The translations under genes and the position numbers were made by a program. Below the pieces are notes generated by a model that had not been told where the DNA came from, ran no database searches, and saw nothing but the letters and a program-made list of their open reading frames with translations. DNA of 64,000 nt, from NCBI RefSeq assembly GCF_964355755.1, contig NC_092673.1, forward strand, positions 34,975,648 to 35,039,647, read 5' to 3'. This DNA comes from Antedon mediterranea (lineage: Eukaryota > Echinodermata > Crinoidea > Comatulida > Antedonidae). Of this stretch, positions 59,301 to 64,000 are shown piece after piece. The stretch's first letter is position 1; each line of letters begins with the position of its first letter.

Positions 59301-59756
59301 ACAGATTTAGAAAACTCTGGAAATAAAAACTCAGATCAAGAAAACTTGGGAAATGCAACAGATTTAGACAACTTGGGAAAGGAAAACTCAGATCTAGACA
59401 ACTTAGGTAATGAAAACTTGAATTTAGACAACTTGGGAAATGAAAACTTGGATTTAGACAACTTGGGAAATGAAAACTCTAACTTAGATAATTTGGAAAA
59501 TGAAAATTCAGACTTTGACAACTTGGGAAATGAAAACTCAGATTTAAAAAATAAAGAAATCCTTGATGATCAAAAATCAGATTATAACAACACAGATCTA
59601 GAAAACACTGACATCTCTGATGTCCAAGACAATTCAGATCCAGGAATTGCAAACAAATCTAAAGTGGCTCTAATAATGCATTTTTTCAATTATTTGTTAC
59701 TATTTATTTTGCTTATGTATATTTTCAATTTGTTATTTGGCCTACAATTCTTTTAG
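18428..59756 (+). CDS. Six-DED NACHT-LRR protein with C-terminal membrane anchor (whole gene, 8 coding exons)
   Basis: Coding exons inferred by joining GT-AG sites: 18450-18978, 19456-19806, 23524-23919, 24533-24619, 25757-26293, 51824-52357, 53418-53489, 53734-59756. All seven junctions are phase 1 and the joined frame stays open for about 2842 codons. The start has an in-frame TAA seven codons-worth upstream (AAA TAA TTA) and a good context (GAAATGG). Domain order is DED-DED, two related unassigned modules, linker, DED-DED, DED-DED, linker, NACHT with Walker A GKGGMGKT (residue ~919) and Walker B ILLDGLDE (~1008), nine LRR super-repeats, acidic repeats and a hydrophobic tail. Known NLRs oligomerise through NACHT and recruit effectors through N-terminal death-fold domains; caspase-8-like DED pairs form filaments. 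A role as membrane-tethered innate sensor or death regulator is inference. Exon use, especially across the 25.5-kb fifth intron, is not proven. Confidence 0.8.
18450..18978 (+). CDS. Exon 1: tandem DED pair
   Basis: Encodes residues 1-176. Residues ~8-88 form a death effector domain; LLKFCLLDYIP is very close to the corresponding helix of caspase-8 DED1, and the helical spacing fits. Residues ~103-175 (YRRRLFTALIEVGQDTFKQI onward) fit a second DED, as in caspase-8 and FLIP. The exon ends at the donor ATG|GTAATT; reading on gives only 14 intron codons before a stop. The start is ATG 18450, 22 bases after a splice acceptor. Confidence 0.85.
19456..19806 (+). CDS. Exon 2: unassigned module, copy 1
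   Basis: Acceptor TTTTAAAG|GTGTAG and donor AAAAG|GTATTA bound a phase 1-1 exon for residues ~177-293. The second half (TSLLFSLDTDSRSALSELMD ... LIRGLAKMFVMESQQRF ... IDDKALK) matches the layout of exon 3, so the two are probably ancient duplicates. The pattern of a strand, then EAL-x-x-LW and a G-x-L helix, resembles modules called TRADD-N-like in invertebrate signalling proteins. I give that only as a resemblance. Confidence 0.7.
20141..20547 (-). repeat. LTR (3' LTR of the minus-strand element)
   Basis: Begins TGTAGTGAAT and ends ATATGACA on the + strand, i.e. TGTCATAT...ACTACA in element orientation, the usual TG...CA ends. Confidence 0.93.
20640..20740 (-). pseudogene. RNase H C-terminal scar
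   Basis: A frame shifted from the Gag frame reads LMRWALFLQEYKFKVIYKKG and then SLNGNADGLSRA before TAA. This is the typical end of Ty3/Gypsy RNase H. It sits directly behind the protease part, so a deletion removed integrase, RT and most of RNase H. RNase H ending just before the 3' LTR suggests the Gmr1-type order with integrase upstream of RT. Confidence 0.8.
20711..22537 (-). CDS. Gag-protease polyprotein of the LTR element
   Basis: 608 residues, intact. Residues ~70-105 form a charged, probably coiled-coil segment. About 125-280 form the capsid region, whose second half (YRFKFRNSNRVKDMSIREW ... MIIMEQALDKMPEDLRLYL) resembles the SCAN domain, a vertebrate domain known to derive from Gmr1-like Gag. 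A Gly/Arg-rich stretch (~285-350) precedes one CCHC zinc knuckle, CFNCKEKGHKIGDC. A retropepsin-like segment follows with LRDSGCTQSAV at the active-site position (DSG rather than the common DTG) and LLGHDL downstream. The last residues, GSVFTRI, come from out-of-frame RNase H sequence after a deletion. It packages element RNA; without RT it cannot transpose alone. Confidence 0.9.
   Translation of the reverse strand: MTTLRSGKNIDKTMSDKDTREDMVDQAEVDQVNEIYDKMARDIDLPEIPGGMPKDMMLEYFRMKFEAENKKLELQYQQDQLKADIELRKIESQERVKMMELENRSSYSNARNIVDEMKVKVPTLKESDDIDIYFRTFEHLAEATGWDKNTWSARLAPELSGKARTAYAFLTVKECVDYDTLKKAILEKYDVSAETYRFKFRNSNRVKDMSIREWLNELSHYLKCWMKCANVKEDDAAGIIEMIIMEQALDKMPEDLRLYLRDKQVNKSYDMAMIADDYIANRGGRGYWNAVNSENKPTYYKGQENSKPKNSTTQSNPGARQQGYNRYRGRGGKFHNYGRNFQQREPSNEWINGLCFNCKEKGHKIGDCPKMVAKGKTSDTKKGPNVKDGLRCEGIKSDRPQVVIDSVENKMEKCTIPGKLEGQDITMLRDSGCTQSAVKESLVPNKCYLPGKWVTLRGIGGDITVPLAEVAIESKIVKGKVTVAVIEGLQRDMLLGHDLDQNCGETMAKEMFVLTREQARIENDVRIQDEMILLGKDSNFKPIEEPPKETNVQLLKTVVNDNKVNKTKCLDDMNGTEMNNLFDENEDKAKDKTFKRKTYEMGSVFTRI
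23056..23069 (-). promoter_or_regulatory. Primer binding site, tRNA-Leu type
   Basis: On the minus strand TGGTGGCAGCGGTG follows the 5' LTR directly. Its complement, CACCGCTGCCACCA, equals the 3' end of animal tRNA-Leu (AAG/UAG isoacceptors) with CCA added, from known tRNA sequences. Confidence 0.8.
23070..23480 (-). repeat. LTR (5' LTR of the minus-strand element)
   Basis: About 99% identical to the LTR at 20141-20547. It differs at TTGTTTCCGAG versus TTGGTTCCGAG, GCGTATATA versus GCGTTTATA, CACGCGACG versus CACGTGACG, and by a 4-base insertion (GAGGATAGAGG). Confidence 0.93.
23524..23919 (+). CDS. Exon 3: unassigned module, copy 2
   Basis: Acceptor TTTTAAG|GTGTAG and donor ATAA|GTAAGA bound a phase 1-1 exon for residues ~294-425. 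The sequence GAGSLVLYLTAYDSEALENL W..Y, then LQRDLAKIVAEELQQEF and IDEDDLK, parallels exon 2. This module with its EALE-LW-Y pattern recurs in invertebrate death-domain proteins and may be TRADD-N-like. Function unknown; a protein-interaction role is likely from its place between DED pairs. Confidence 0.75.
24533..24619 (+). CDS. Exon 4: short acidic linker
   Basis: Acceptor TTAAATAG|AGGAATC and a strong donor ATGG|GTAAGT give 29 codons in phase 1-1. The peptide is Ser/Thr-rich then Glu-rich (EEEEVEKVEM), a flexible linker. Evidence is splice sites and frame only, so it is less certain than its neighbours. Confidence 0.6.
24620..25756 (+). other. Intron 4 with repeats
   Basis: Contains a GTGGCGGATCCAAGAGGG sequence followed by a run of about 18 C (25096-25146), resembling ends of dispersed animal DNA repeats. 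It also holds a 14-bp minisatellite just before the acceptor. Confidence 0.6.
25391..25715. repeat. 14-bp minisatellite CTATATTGCATGTA
   Basis: About 22 copies with GCATATA, GCATGTA and GTGTGTA variants, ending about 40 bases before the exon 5 acceptor. Open frames across it are artefacts of the repeat. Confidence 0.93.
25757..26293 (+). CDS. Exon 5: second DED pair
   Basis: Acceptor CACATTTCAG|AAATC and donor GATG|GTTAGT, phase 1-1, residues ~455-633. The first half (VEEYNELLTDTANWYDQLGY ... LLQDLTASGSLSSSNLTILY) fits a DED. The second half (YRQRLFQLGLELKEDEVAKL ... SWSLIKDFEDRKIIDRDY) aligns well with DED2 of caspase-8-like proteins. It is about 70% identical to exon 6, so one arose from the other by exon duplication. 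Confidence 0.82.
26320..26390. repeat. (TA)n microsatellite
   Basis: About 33 uninterrupted TA units directly after the exon 5 donor region. Confidence 0.97.
26394..26545. repeat. TTGCTACG motif cluster
   Basis: TTGCTAC(G) occurs six times on the + strand, including two 33-base direct repeats with GGCCGATTGCTACGTTCTGA. A TGACGTCACTTCCG (CRE plus ETS-like) string lies just after, at about 26560. Confidence 0.75.
26700..27050. repeat. TAGGCCTA-rich block
   Basis: Dense overlapping TAGGCC, CCTAGGC and AGGCCTA palindromes over about 350 bases. The block can fold on itself extensively. A similar block lies at 43440-44190. Confidence 0.85.
27051..28924. other. Intronic, nothing recognised
   Basis: AT-rich unique-looking DNA. 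I see no coding exon, RNA gene or transposon ends. Confidence 0.6.
28925..42470. repeat. 13.5-kb tandem array with higher-order structure
   Basis: Two unit types alternate. One is 45 bp (TGAATTGCTCTGTTTAATTG then TGTCCTACAACCAACTAAAC, with a TTTAAATTTCTCATACAACC form). The other is ~120 bp, with TTGTCTAAAATATGTACTC, ATAATAACTGTACCCCTACA and AACTACTTGAATGTCCTGTA. Landmarks recur at 29968, 33479 and 37308 (CCTATAACCTGAACTGCTG) and at 30162, 33673 and 37497 (CACAAGTCTAAATATATGAA). This gives higher-order copies of about 3.5 and 3.8 kb. Short open frames inside are repeat artefacts. Confidence 0.93.
42471..43439. other. Intronic, nothing recognised
   Basis: AT-rich DNA between the tandem array and the second TAGGCC block. 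No gene seen. Confidence 0.6.
43440..44190. repeat. TAGGCCTA-rich block 2
   Basis: Same palindromic composition as 26700-27050, including a short GC-rich part (GCCGCCTGGGCCGGGCGCAG) near 43905. Confidence 0.85.
44191..45334. other. Very AT-rich intronic stretch with inverted TTGCTACG motifs
   Basis: No gene. TACGTAGCAAACGGCCAAAA (44769) and GGTACGTAGCAAAATGACAT (44937) are reverse-strand matches to motifs at 26485-26520. Confidence 0.55.
45345..45388 (-). ncRNA. Hammerhead-ribozyme-like motif, PLE copy A
   Basis: On the minus strand CTGATGA, stem GGGC-TAT-GCCC, GAAAC, then ATGTC give the conserved hammerhead core in order. Helix III is the tiny palindrome ACATGT. Hammerheads with very short helix III are known from Penelope-like elements. 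Helix I pairs poorly here, so activity is doubtful. Confidence 0.65.
45544..45930 (-). pseudogene. GIY-YIG endonuclease domain of PLE copy A
   Basis: Translates as GNYVITDRITCTTRNLVYCI SCTKCN followed by MLYIGETKRRLGDRFVEHLR and a conserved H and E further on (THFCNNEH, IIEERI). GIY-YIG with a preceding Cys-rich zinc motif is typical of Penelope-like endonucleases, which nick target DNA for reverse transcription. The reading frame runs into extra residues past INVQ, where copy B reads FRSFKH and stops. The 5' part is cut off by the LTR insertion. Confidence 0.85.
45932..46371 (+). mobile_element. Solo LTR of the 20141-23480 family
   Basis: Starts TGTCATATTATTTATG and ends TTCACTACA, with 5-bp target duplication GTCCT on both sides (45927-45931 and 46372-46376). 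It is 440 bases long instead of ~410 because a ~33-base segment with GGAGAAGAGAGAATAAGATC is tandemly duplicated. It interrupts PLE copy A, so it is younger than that element. Confidence 0.92.
46474..47560 (+). pseudogene. PLE reverse transcriptase-endonuclease, broken
   Basis: From 46474 the frame reads FKKPDLFKRYIDDCVGIMSG; YIDD is the RT catalytic box. VPFLDISLSI and HTNLNYNSSHPPACKNAIPY follow, as in Penelope RTs. The frame shifts near 46935 (RIPLVLTYHPMNKKVINIVR continues in another frame) and again near 47057. From about 47090 KDTLVKSKLQNKGNEL and the zinc motif lead into LYIGETKRRLGDRF (GIY-YIG), ending RSFKH at 47560. It no longer encodes a working polymerase. Confidence 0.88.
47783..47823 (+). 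ncRNA. Hammerhead-ribozyme-like motif, PLE copy B
   Basis: TTCAC, CTGATGA (47789-47795), stem AGGC-TAT-GCCC, GAAAC, ATGTC, GTA. Same core as copy A, with one weakened pair in helix II. Helix I can form C-G and A-T pairs with the GTA that follows the cleavage site. Confidence 0.65.
47926..48290 (+). repeat. tRNA-containing repeat block, copy 1
   Basis: Starts ATGTTCTTTGCCTCTTGTGT, continues through GATCCCGCCTCGTGAATAAA and the tRNA-like region, and ends in a TA-rich tail. The same block recurs at 48883-49250 and, inverted, at 49268-49515. Open frames of 64-65 codons across it are repeat by-products. Confidence 0.85.
48126..48197 (+). tRNA. tRNA-Glu-derived sequence, anticodon position ATC (copy 1)
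   Basis: 72 bases fold as a full cloverleaf: acceptor GCCCCAG/TTGGGGC, D arm GGTCTAATGGTTAGGAC, anticodon stem TCTGC/GCAGG with loop ATATCAA, T arm CGAGTTCGAGTCTCG. The A and B boxes are intact and a T run (CTTTTTCTC) follows. The body resembles tRNA-Glu, whose loop has TTC where this has ATC. By code ATC would read Asp GAT, which natural tRNA-Asp (GTC) already reads. A SINE-like tRNA derivative is more likely than a working tRNA. Confidence 0.7.
48396..48744 (-). mobile_element. Terminal fragment of a second Penelope-like family
   Basis: No ORF. Contains AGAGCTTTCGGGCAACACTA with GCCCTTCATCAGTG, a hammerhead-like core on the minus strand typical of Penelope terminal repeats, and differs from copies A and B. 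Confidence 0.55.
48515..48562 (-). ncRNA. Hammerhead-ribozyme-like motif, second PLE family
   Basis: On the minus strand: CACTGATGA, helix II GGGC-TAGTGTT-GCCC, GAAA, then GCTC. Helix III would be the palindrome AGCT, even shorter than in copies A and B, so activity would probably need a dimer. Confidence 0.55.
48745..48816 (+). tRNA. tRNA-derived copy 2, acceptor stem broken
   Basis: Identical to copy 1 from GTGGTCTAATGG to TTGGGGC, but the 5' acceptor strand is TGACCAG and no longer pairs fully. It follows directly on the Penelope fragment, so it is probably a truncated or recombined copy. Confidence 0.65.
48883..49250 (+). repeat. tRNA-containing repeat block, copy 3
   Basis: Near-identical to 47926-48290 with scattered substitutions (CTGTGCCTGATTTG for CTTTGCCTCTTGTG). 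Confidence 0.85.
49087..49158 (+). tRNA. tRNA-derived copy 3, anticodon position ATC
   Basis: Same 72 bases as copy 1, full cloverleaf and boxes, with T-run terminator. Confidence 0.7.
49268..49515 (-). repeat. tRNA-containing repeat block, inverted copy
   Basis: Reverse complement of the latter part of the block. It forms a large inverted repeat with 48883-49250 around a TA-rich spacer. Confidence 0.85.
49345..49416 (-). tRNA. tRNA-derived copy 4, anticodon position ATC
   Basis: Minus-strand copy. One base of the 3' acceptor strand has changed (GGGGA for GGGGC) and one of the 5' strand (GTCCCAG), so the stem is slightly weakened. The ATC loop is unchanged. Confidence 0.65.
49516..49991. 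other. Intronic, nothing recognised
   Basis: TA repeat to about 49550, then AT-rich unique-looking DNA. Confidence 0.6.
49992..51595. mobile_element. 1.6-kb foldback element
   Basis: The ends TTACGGTGGCCCACAACTGT and ACAGTTGTGGGCCACCGTAA are perfect inverted repeats. The left arm (49992-50700) and right arm (about 50865-51595) pair along nearly their whole length, leaving a ~165-base loop. Each arm has two inner minisatellites: a ~40-base unit with CGCACAATTAAAGAAGTCCG, and a ~30-base unit with TTCGGCTCTTT. AAAG flanks both ends and may be the target duplication. No transposase; open frames across the arms are repeat artefacts. Confidence 0.85.
51824..52357 (+). CDS. Exon 6: third DED pair
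   Basis: Acceptor CACATTATAG|AAATG and donor GATG|GTTGGT, phase 1-1, residues ~634-811. It is collinear with exon 5 throughout (VEDYNQLLIDTAEWYDQLGY; LLQDLTASGKLSLSNLTILY; SWSLIEDFEDREIIDKDF). The pair could be spliced together or be alternatives; both options keep the frame because both are 1-1. The shared acceptor and donor context suggests duplication of exon plus splice sites. Confidence 0.82.
52358..53417 (+). other. Intron 6, nothing recognised
   Basis: AT-rich, about 1.06 kb, no repeat or exon noticed. Confidence 0.65.
53418..53489 (+). CDS. Exon 7: short basic linker
   Basis: Acceptor TTTTAACTTAG|AGTGG and donor AAAG|GTATAA give 24 codons, phase 1-1 (EWELNKRIMSSSFNWKQKLS PTDK). It joins the last DED pair to the NACHT exon. 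It rests on splice sites and frame only. Confidence 0.6.
53734..59756 (+). CDS. Exon 8: NACHT, LRRs, acidic repeats, tail anchor
   Basis: Acceptor TTATTTAACAG|CAATC, then one open frame to TAG 59754-59756, residues ~836-2842. NACHT motifs: GKGGMGKT (53982), ILLDGLDEL (54243) and TIITSRPENI (54328). A Ser/Asp-rich insert (54512-54680) lies between the ATPase core and the winged-helix part. Nine LRR super-repeats of 357 bases run from about 55900 to 59080. From 59150 about twelve DNLGNENSDL-type decapeptides follow, then DQKSDYNNTDLENTDISD. The last ~30 residues (VALIMHFFNYLLLFILLMYI and onward) are strongly hydrophobic, as in tail-anchored proteins. No positive charges follow the segment, so the C-terminus would end inside or just past the membrane. 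Confidence 0.92.
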
Positions 59757-60720
59757 AATTATAAATCATATTGCTTTTTATAATATCATACTAAAAATGA
59801 CAACTACATTTTCAAAATGAGCATGATTTATGTGAAATGTACTATGGATCCTGCTTACCTGGATAACCAACATTAGTTCTTTCCCTACGAAGTAGGGGAC
59901 AATTTGAAAAGAAGTATTCTTTATTGGAACACCCCTACATATCAATGGAACCATTGGCTACAGCACCCTCTAGTGGGACCATCTCCATGTATTTCTATCA
60001 GTTCTTTCTGTATTGTTGAGTAAAGTACGAAAACAAACGAACGAACTAATTCAGAGAATTCTACAGCTGAAATTAAGTTGTTGTTTATTAAGATACGTTG
60101 AGAAACGTGGCCCTGAAGCAGGGCAGAAATATTATATATATACATAATATATAGACAAGATACGTTGACAATCGTTGCCCTTACTCCTATTGAAGCAGGG
60201 CAGAAATATTATAGATACGTTGACAATCGTTGCCCTCGTGGTTCATTCACGGGGCAGAAATACAGAATACAAAGGAATCAGTCCTGCATTTATTATTTAT
60301 GTATTAATTGTAGATAAGTACCAAGTACTGTAGCCTATATCATTGTTTTTTTGTAGTATAAGATAATTTCTTGTACAGTATTGTGTCTTCAACAGTAAAA
60401 TCTTTATTAATGGACACCTAATTGTTGACTAAATGAAAGAAAGTTGTACAACCCCAGTTAAGTCATACTTAAAGGACACATTTCATTGTCTGAACAAGGC
60501 TAAAACATAAGAAAATTGTGGCTTAACTATTCGAAAAATACTCTCCTATTCAGTAAAAAGAGTTATTTGTATTGGTCTCAAAAGCGTCCCTTTAATAGGA
60601 TTCTACTGTATATCTTAATTCTAATTGATTGTTATTTTTTTAAATCTCATGTCTAGTTTTTGTAGTTGAGTATGGTAATGATATATTTTTATACTCTCCA
60701 GTATGTGGAGATTACATGAT
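59757..60720 (+). repeat. 3' flank shared with the upstream NLR gene
   Basis: Probably begins as 3' UTR. From about 59920 it matches 4775 onward: the GGAACACCCCTACATATCAA block, GATACGTTG/GCAGGGCAGAAAT tandem units, then the TIR element. It has fewer tandem units than the upstream copy. No convincing AATAAA was placed. Confidence 0.8.
60393..60608. mobile_element. TIR element, shorter sister of 5377-5753
   Basis: Left end CAGTAAAATCTTTATTAATG and right end GGATTCTACTG with TA beyond it. It has one internal unit (AGTTAAGTCATACTTAAAGG) where the upstream sister has four. Its equivalent position marks an insertion older than the gene duplication. Confidence 0.65.
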
Positions 60721-61275
60721 TTTAAGGTTTTTGAGTTTAAAGATTACATGAAATTGCATGAAGTATGTTGTAAATTAGATCGATGTACGTGTGGTGTTAC
60801 AACACCAGACATACATTGATTAAAATTTACACTTTAATCTACTTTTGTAAGATAATGTTGAAGAAAAGAATATATTTGAAATAATAATATAAATATAGAG
60901 TGTATTATTTTCTTTGTTGTAATTTTCTTTATCAAATGGTCATGTTGTTTTATATATGTTGACATTTATTTATAAATAACGACTGCAGTACAAAGACTTT
61001 TTAACAGATTAACTTTTTGTGATCGTGTCAAAATGATTATATTGCAGTTACTGCAGTAACCATATTTATTACTGCAGTAATGTATGATTTTAGTTTGTTT
61101 CAATGTAAAGGTTTGAAACAGTCAATGATATAAACAGTGTTTATGATTAGCCAAACAAGTACATAAATATTGGATAAACCTGTTTAAAAGAGTAAAGAAA
61201 TTGTAATTACTGAAGTAACTGCAGTTGAATCATTTTGACATGTTCCCTTACGAAATTGATTGGTGTTATACAGTA
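60721..61275. other. Intergenic, nothing recognised
   Basis: AT-rich with CTGCAGTTACTGCAGTAA-type short palindromes near 61040-61080. No gene. Confidence 0.6.
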
Positions 61276-63370
61276 TTATTGTCTTCATCATCGTTTTTTA
61301 ACATCTTTGTTATCATCGTTTTAACATCTTTATTATCATCGTTTTAACATCTTTATTATCATCGTTTTAACATCTTCATTATCATCGTTTTAACATCTTC
61401 ATTATCATCGTTTTAACATCTTTGTTATCATCGTTTTAACATCTTTATTATCATCGTTTTAACACCTTTAATATCATCGTTTTAACATCTTCATTATCAT
61501 CGTTTTAAAATCTTTATTATCATCGTTTCAACATCTTCATTATCATCGTTTCAACATGTTTGTTATCGTTTTAACATCTTCATTATCATCGTTTAACATC
61601 TTTATTATCATCGTTTTACCACCTTTATTATCATCGTTTTAACATCTTCATTATCATCGTTTTAACATCTTTATTATCATCGTTTTAACATCTTTATTAT
61701 CATCGTTTTACCATCTTCATCGTTTTAACATCTTTATTATCATCGTTTTAACATCTTCATTATCATCATTTTAACGTCTTCATTATCATCGTTTTAACAT
61801 CTTTATTACATCGTTTTAACATCTTCATTATCATCGTTTTAACATCTTTATTACATCGTTTTAACATCTTCATTATCATCGTTTTAACATCTTCATTATC
61901 ATCGTTTTAACATCTTTATTATCATCGTTTTAACATCTTTATTATTATCGTTTTAACATCTTCATTATCATCGTTTTAACATCTTCATTATCATCGTTTT
62001 AACATCTTTATTATCATCGTTTTAACATCTTTATTACATCGTTTTAACATCTTCATTATCATCGTTTTAACATCTTCAATATCATCGCTTTAACATCTTC
62101 ATTATCATCGTTTTAACATCTTTATTATCATCGTTTTAACATCTTTATTATCATCGTTTTAACATCTTTATTATCATCGTTTTAACATCTTTATTATCAT
62201 CGTTTTAACATCTTCATCCTTTTAACATCTTCATTATCATCGTTTTAACATCTTTATTATCATCGTTTTAACATCTTCATTATCATCGTTTTAACATCTT
62301 CATTATCATCGTTTTAACATCTTTATTATCATCGTTTTAACATCTTCATTATCATCGTTTTAACATCTTTATTATCATCGTTTTACCATCTTCATCGTTT
62401 TAACATCTTTATTATCATCGTTTTAACATCTTCATTATCATCCTTTTAACATCTTCATTATCATCGTTTTAACATCTTTGTTATCATCGTTTTAACATCT
62501 TTATTATCATCGTTTTAACACCTTTAATATCATCGTTTTAACATCTTCATTATCATCGTTTTAAAATCTTTATTATCATCGTTTCAACATCTTCATTATC
62601 ATCGTTTTAACATGTTTGTTATCATCGTTTTAACATCTTCATTATCATCGTTTAACATCTTTATTATCATCGTTTTACCACCTTTATTATCATCGTTTTA
62701 ACATCTTTATTATCATCGTTTTAACATCTTCATCCTTTTAACATCTTCATTATCATCGTTTTAATATCTTTATTATCATCGTTTTAACATCTTTATTATC
62801 ATCGTTTTAACATCTTTATTATCATCGTTTTAACATCTTTATTATCATCGTTTTAACATCTTTATTATCATCGTTTTAACATCTTTATTATCATCGTTTT
62901 AACATCTTTATTATCATCGTGTTAACATCTTTATTATCATCGTTTTAACATCTTTATTATCATCGTTTTAACATCTTCATCATTATTGTTTTACCATATT
63001 CATCTTCATCGTTTTACCATCTTCATCATCATTGAACTGTTATTCATCTTCATCGTGTTACCATCTTCATCATCGTTTTATCATTCATCATCATCGTTTT
63101 AACATCTTCATCATCATCGTTTTAACATCTTCATCATCATCGTGTTACCATCTTCATTATTATTGTTTTACCATCTTCATCATCTTCGTTTTACCATCTT
63201 CTTCTTCATCGTTTTACCATCTTTATCATCTTCGTTTTACCATCTTCTTCTTCATCGTTTTACCATCTTCATCATCATCGTTTTACCATCTTCTTCTTCA
63301 TCGGTTTATCATCTTTTTCATCATCGTTTTTACCATCTTCTTTATCATCGTTTTACCTTCTTCATCTTTT
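61276..63370. repeat. 23-bp minisatellite ATCATCGTTTTAACATCTTT
   Basis: About 85-90 copies of a 23-base unit (ending TTATT or TCATT), degenerating after 62970 into CATCTTCATCATCGTTTTAC forms. Some stretches repeat the same order of variants (compare 61276-61620 with 62390-62720), so blocks were duplicated. Open frames (63032-63637) arise from the repeat. Confidence 0.95.
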
Positions 63371-64000
63371 TTTTTTTTCTCTTTTGTGGCGTTAACCACT
63401 ATTTATTCATTTCATTTCATCAACAGATTAATACAATTATTTCTAATAATAATAATAACTATTCATTGTTATTCTTACTTTTGTTTGGTTTATATGTATA
63501 TATATATATATTTTTTTATTTTTTTATTTTATCAACGTTACTGTTCTTGGAATCAGAGAATTAATATTTCTTTTCTGTTATCCACCTTTTTTCATAATTT
63601 TCTAGTATTTTTTTATTCTATAATTCTCAACATCTAAAATTGTGAACACTTAACTAATAAATGTACTGTAGGAGATACATTTACTAATGTTGTATAGTTA
63701 TTTTCGGTAGTATTTTTGACATATAATTCATATATACCCTATATACAGATTATATACATTATTTTATACATATATAATAATACATCTTTTATCATTTCAC
63801 CATCTTCATCATCGTTTTACCATCTTCATCTTTTAGCATTTTACCATGATCTTCTTTATCATCGTTTTATTCATTCATCGTCGTTTTACCGTCTCCATTC
63901 ATCGTTAGGCTAGACTAGCCTCAGTTACCGTCTTCTTCATCATTGACGGTCTTTTAACAATACGTGTTATGTGCAGGTTCATGTAGTTTTCTGGAACAAT
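63371..64000. other. Intergenic, simple repeats
   Basis: AT-rich DNA with a short return of the CATCATCGTTTTACCATCTT repeat at 63780-63905. No gene seen. Confidence 0.65.

Noticed and set aside
63032-63637. 201-codon frame rich in Ser, His and Ile
   Set aside because: Arises from the degenerate CATCATCGTTTTACCATCTT repeat; no start context or domain.

Overview
The window is from an animal genome. It is AT-rich and intron-containing, and it is dominated by dispersed and tandem repeats. An invertebrate deuterostome, most likely an echinoderm, fits best. That inference rests on very large single-exon NACHT-LRR bodies, tandem NLR-type gene copies, Penelope-like, Gmr1-like and TIR elements, and palindromic TAGGCCTA-rich stretches. 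The species cannot be named from sequence alone.

Two paralogous NLR-type genes lie on the + strand. The first enters from the left edge, and only its leucine-rich repeats are seen (3-4046). A 23-bp deletion near its end shifts the frame, so its acidic tail and membrane anchor survive only as relics (4047-4590). The second gene is complete as coding sequence. I reconstruct eight coding exons between 18450 and 59756, every junction in phase 1, giving a predicted protein of about 2842 residues. The order is a caspase-8-like tandem death effector domain (DED) pair, two copies of an unassigned module (TRADD-N-like at best), a short acidic linker, a second DED pair, a third DED pair, a linker, then one 6-kb exon. 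That exon carries a NACHT ATPase, nine ~119-residue LRR super-repeats, an acidic decapeptide-repeat tail and a C-terminal hydrophobic anchor. Six DEDs plus a tail anchor on one NLR is the most striking object here. The parts suggest a membrane-tethered innate sensor that nucleates DED filaments; that is inference.

The 14 kb between the genes (4.6-18.4 kb) holds minisatellites, TA-flanked TIR elements, foldback MITEs (one containing a tRNA-like pol III promoter), three copies of a dispersed segment with a CRE palindrome, and a 27-bp minisatellite of about 54 near-identical copies. Intron 2 of the second gene contains a young LTR retrotransposon (20141-23480) on the minus strand. It has perfect TSDs, a tRNA-Leu primer site, one Gag-protease frame with a SCAN-like capsid, and a scar where RT and most of RNase H were deleted. 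Intron 5 (about 25.5 kb) holds a 13.5-kb tandem array with higher-order structure, TAGGCC-rich blocks, two head-to-head broken Penelope-like elements (one split by a solo LTR), hammerhead-ribozyme-like motifs, four tRNA-derived copies and a 1.6-kb foldback element.

The 3' flank of the second gene repeats the 3' flank of the first, including a shared TIR element, so the duplication unit extended past the genes. The right end is a 23-bp minisatellite. No rRNA, CRISPR array or other protein-coding host gene was recognised.
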